From positions 1 through 64,000 of the forward strand of contig JACEFZ010028298.1 of NCBI GenBank assembly GCA_014155875.1: a stretch of DNA of 64,000 nucleotides, read 5' to 3'. The DNA is from Cepaea nemoralis (Eukaryota; Mollusca; Gastropoda; Stylommatophora; Helicidae). The notes beneath the pieces are model-generated. The model saw only the letters and a list, made by a program, of their open reading frames with translations, did not search any database and was not told the DNA's origin. The position numbers and the translations under genes are program-made. This document shows positions 62,611-64,000 of the stretch, in pieces; position 1 is the first letter of the stretch; every line of letters starts with the position of its first letter.

Positions 62611-62884
62611 CTGGACAAAAACAAAAATATTGCTTTAAATCTGGCACAATGATTAAATCGACATACACACTTTGAAGTTAATTGTCCATGTCCCACACGC
62701 TATTGAAACATCACATATTTATGGCAGATATTAATGGCACATATATGCAGTACCAATTTGAGTCTAAAGAACTAGTTCGTACCAGGAGCAAACATTTTGA
62801 TGAAGTGTTGCAAAGATACAGAACACTGAGAACATATATTAACTGTGGAAATATAGTTTCTGAGGAAAATGCAACGATTACCAT

Positions 62885-63022
62885 GTTAGTTAGTTGCATA
62901 TCCTTTACAGGACGTAGTAGTCAACCCCAGCATTTTTGGCTGTTTGTGATCTCTTGGCGAGTTTACGTTCAGTAGTTTCCTATTGCTTTCTGAACGACCG
63001 GCGCCCATACCATTCAATTAAA
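62885..63022 (-). repeat. Interspersed repeat family C (SINE-like)
   Basis: Reverse complement of the 32600-32757 unit: GCATATCCTTTACAGGACGT, CAACCCCAGCATTTTTGGCT, GAGTTTACGTTCAGTAGTTT and TTCTGAACGACCGGCGCCCA. Confidence 0.78.
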
Positions 63023-63129
63023 GAAAACAAACGCAATGCTGTCTTCTGTCAAATCACCTGCAGCTGTTTTCGAACGCGGCATGCCGGATTACGAACTGCA
63101 TCTGTAACTACTTCGACCACGGAGCCGGG

Positions 63130-63920
63130 TTTCGCCATGGAGATGTCAATAGCAACGAGAAAAATAGTTGAAGGCTACATAGAACCTGTACAAAAATAAA
63201 CACACATAGTATTGTTTGGCGCCCTTAGAAGGAGAAGAAGGAAATAGAGACTAGAGGACGCACTAGACAACATACAATTTTGAAAGCTATATAGTTACCA
63301 ACCGGGATGGTAACCGGGATGGGGATCCCGGTTGGTAACTATATAATTTTCAAAATGTTATGTTGTATAGTGCGTCCTCTAATCTCTATTTCCTTCTTCT
63401 CCTTCTATGAGCGCCAAACAATACTATGTGTGTTTATTTATGTACTGTCTCAGTGGCTTCAAAAGCTTCTACAATTGATTTTCTGTATAATACGTAGAAC
63501 CTGTACCTTTGTATGGGTGTGAAACGTGGACAATGAGCAGACAAGCTGAAAAACAACTAATGGCAGTGGCAATATGATTTCTGAGGAAAATGTAAAGAAT
63601 AACATGGACAGACAGAAAAACCAATGAGCAAGTTTTGCAAGCAAGAAGCAAATGAAAACCGTAAACTGATTCGAGAAATTAAACGTAGACAGTCAATATT
63701 TGTTATTCACGTTATGAGAAGAAATAAACTGGATAACTTGATGATAACTGGCTAGATTGAGGGAGAACGGACAAAAGGAAGGCAGAGAAGTAAATATCTG
63801 GATGGCTTGGCCATATGGTATGGTCGAGACAAGAACACTGAGCTGATCCACGACTCTGGTGATCGTGTGAGATGGCGAAACATGATCGCCCACGCTTATC
63901 AGCATGGCACATGATCATGA
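63130..63920 (+). mobile_element. RTE-like LINE 3' end split by a palindromic SINE
   Basis: TRKIVEGYIEPV ends at 63191. The frame resumes at 63495 with VEPVPLYGCETWTMSRQAEK-like sequence, then KRITWTDRKTNEQVLQ, RRQSIFVIHVMRRNKLDNLM and the 3' end to GGCACATGATCATGA. The 16-base phrase TACRTAGAACCTGTAC borders the insertion on both sides. Confidence 0.85.
63194..63494 (+). repeat. Palindromic SINE, family E (copy 2)
   Basis: Arms 63194-63298 and about 63328-63439 are close reverse complements (AAATAAACACACATAGTATT ... GTTACCAACCGGGA against TCCCGGTTGGTAACTATATA ... GTGTGTTTATTTATG). A short core GATGGTAACCGGGATGGGGA lies between. The right arm continues for 55 bases (TGTACTGTCTCAGTGGCTTC), matching the outer flank of copy 1 at 51714-51733 in inverse. 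Confidence 0.85.
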
Positions 63921-63921
63921 G

Positions 63922-64000
63922 AATAAATTAATTAGTGAAATTAGACCTAGACAATCACGACTTTTTTGACACTTCATAAGGAGACATAAATTTGACCATT
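63922..64000 (+). mobile_element. Start of a second RTE-like 3' fragment, cut by window edge
   Basis: NKLISEIRPRQSRLF, then FIRRHKFD follow the same LIREIRRRQSRFFGHVMRRNK block as the preceding copy, so two RTE ends lie head to tail. Confidence 0.6.

Overview
The window reads as a repeat-dense stretch of an animal nuclear genome. Split genes with GT..AG introns, tRNA-derived SINEs, Helitrons and many decayed non-LTR retrotransposons rule out a prokaryote. The mix of RTE-like and Jockey/I-like LINEs, a Ty3/Gypsy pol, an IS630-Tc1-mariner-type transposase and a nose-resistant-to-fluoxetine-type acyltransferase fits a lophotrochozoan, most likely a gastropod mollusc. That placement is inference, not a database result.

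Only two host protein genes can be supported. (1) A plus-strand four-exon gene at 27110-45043 predicts 596 residues: signal peptide, charged region, amphipathic-helix repeats, one transmembrane segment and a long acidic tail. Its splice phases agree at every junction and I do not recognise the family. (2) A minus-strand nrf-6-like membrane acyltransferase has its last five exons between 62610 and 54851; its 5' exons lie beyond the right edge. Intron 1 of gene 1 holds a processed RpS8 pseudogene with an internal 30-bp repeat expansion. A chimeric 18S/28S rRNA-derived fragment lies at 21360-21679.

Layout. 1-4.7 kb: LINE remnants, a SINE and a 1.4-kb Helitron. 4.7-9.55 kb: a 32-bp satellite. 9.85-14 kb: LINE 3' ends, tetranucleotide tails and a 30-bp satellite. 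14-20.8 kb: nested Jockey-like and RTE-like copies. 21-26.8 kb: rRNA fragments, Gypsy pol and two further LINEs. 27-45 kb: gene 1, whose introns carry the RpS8 pseudogene, SINEs, RNase H remnants, a 4.2-kb Helitron and a Tc1-like transposase. 45-54.8 kb: minisatellites and two long Jockey-like copies. 54.8-64 kb: the nrf-6-like gene with SINEs, palindromic repeats and RTE ends in its introns.

Most open reading frames here are transposon debris or periodic repeats. The most interesting signals are the unrecognised membrane protein, recurrent head-to-head (palindromic) SINE structures, a piece of the nrf-6-like gene embedded in an RTE copy 14 kb away, the rRNA chimera, and a satellite whose left two thirds is full of single-base indels while its right third is nearly perfect.
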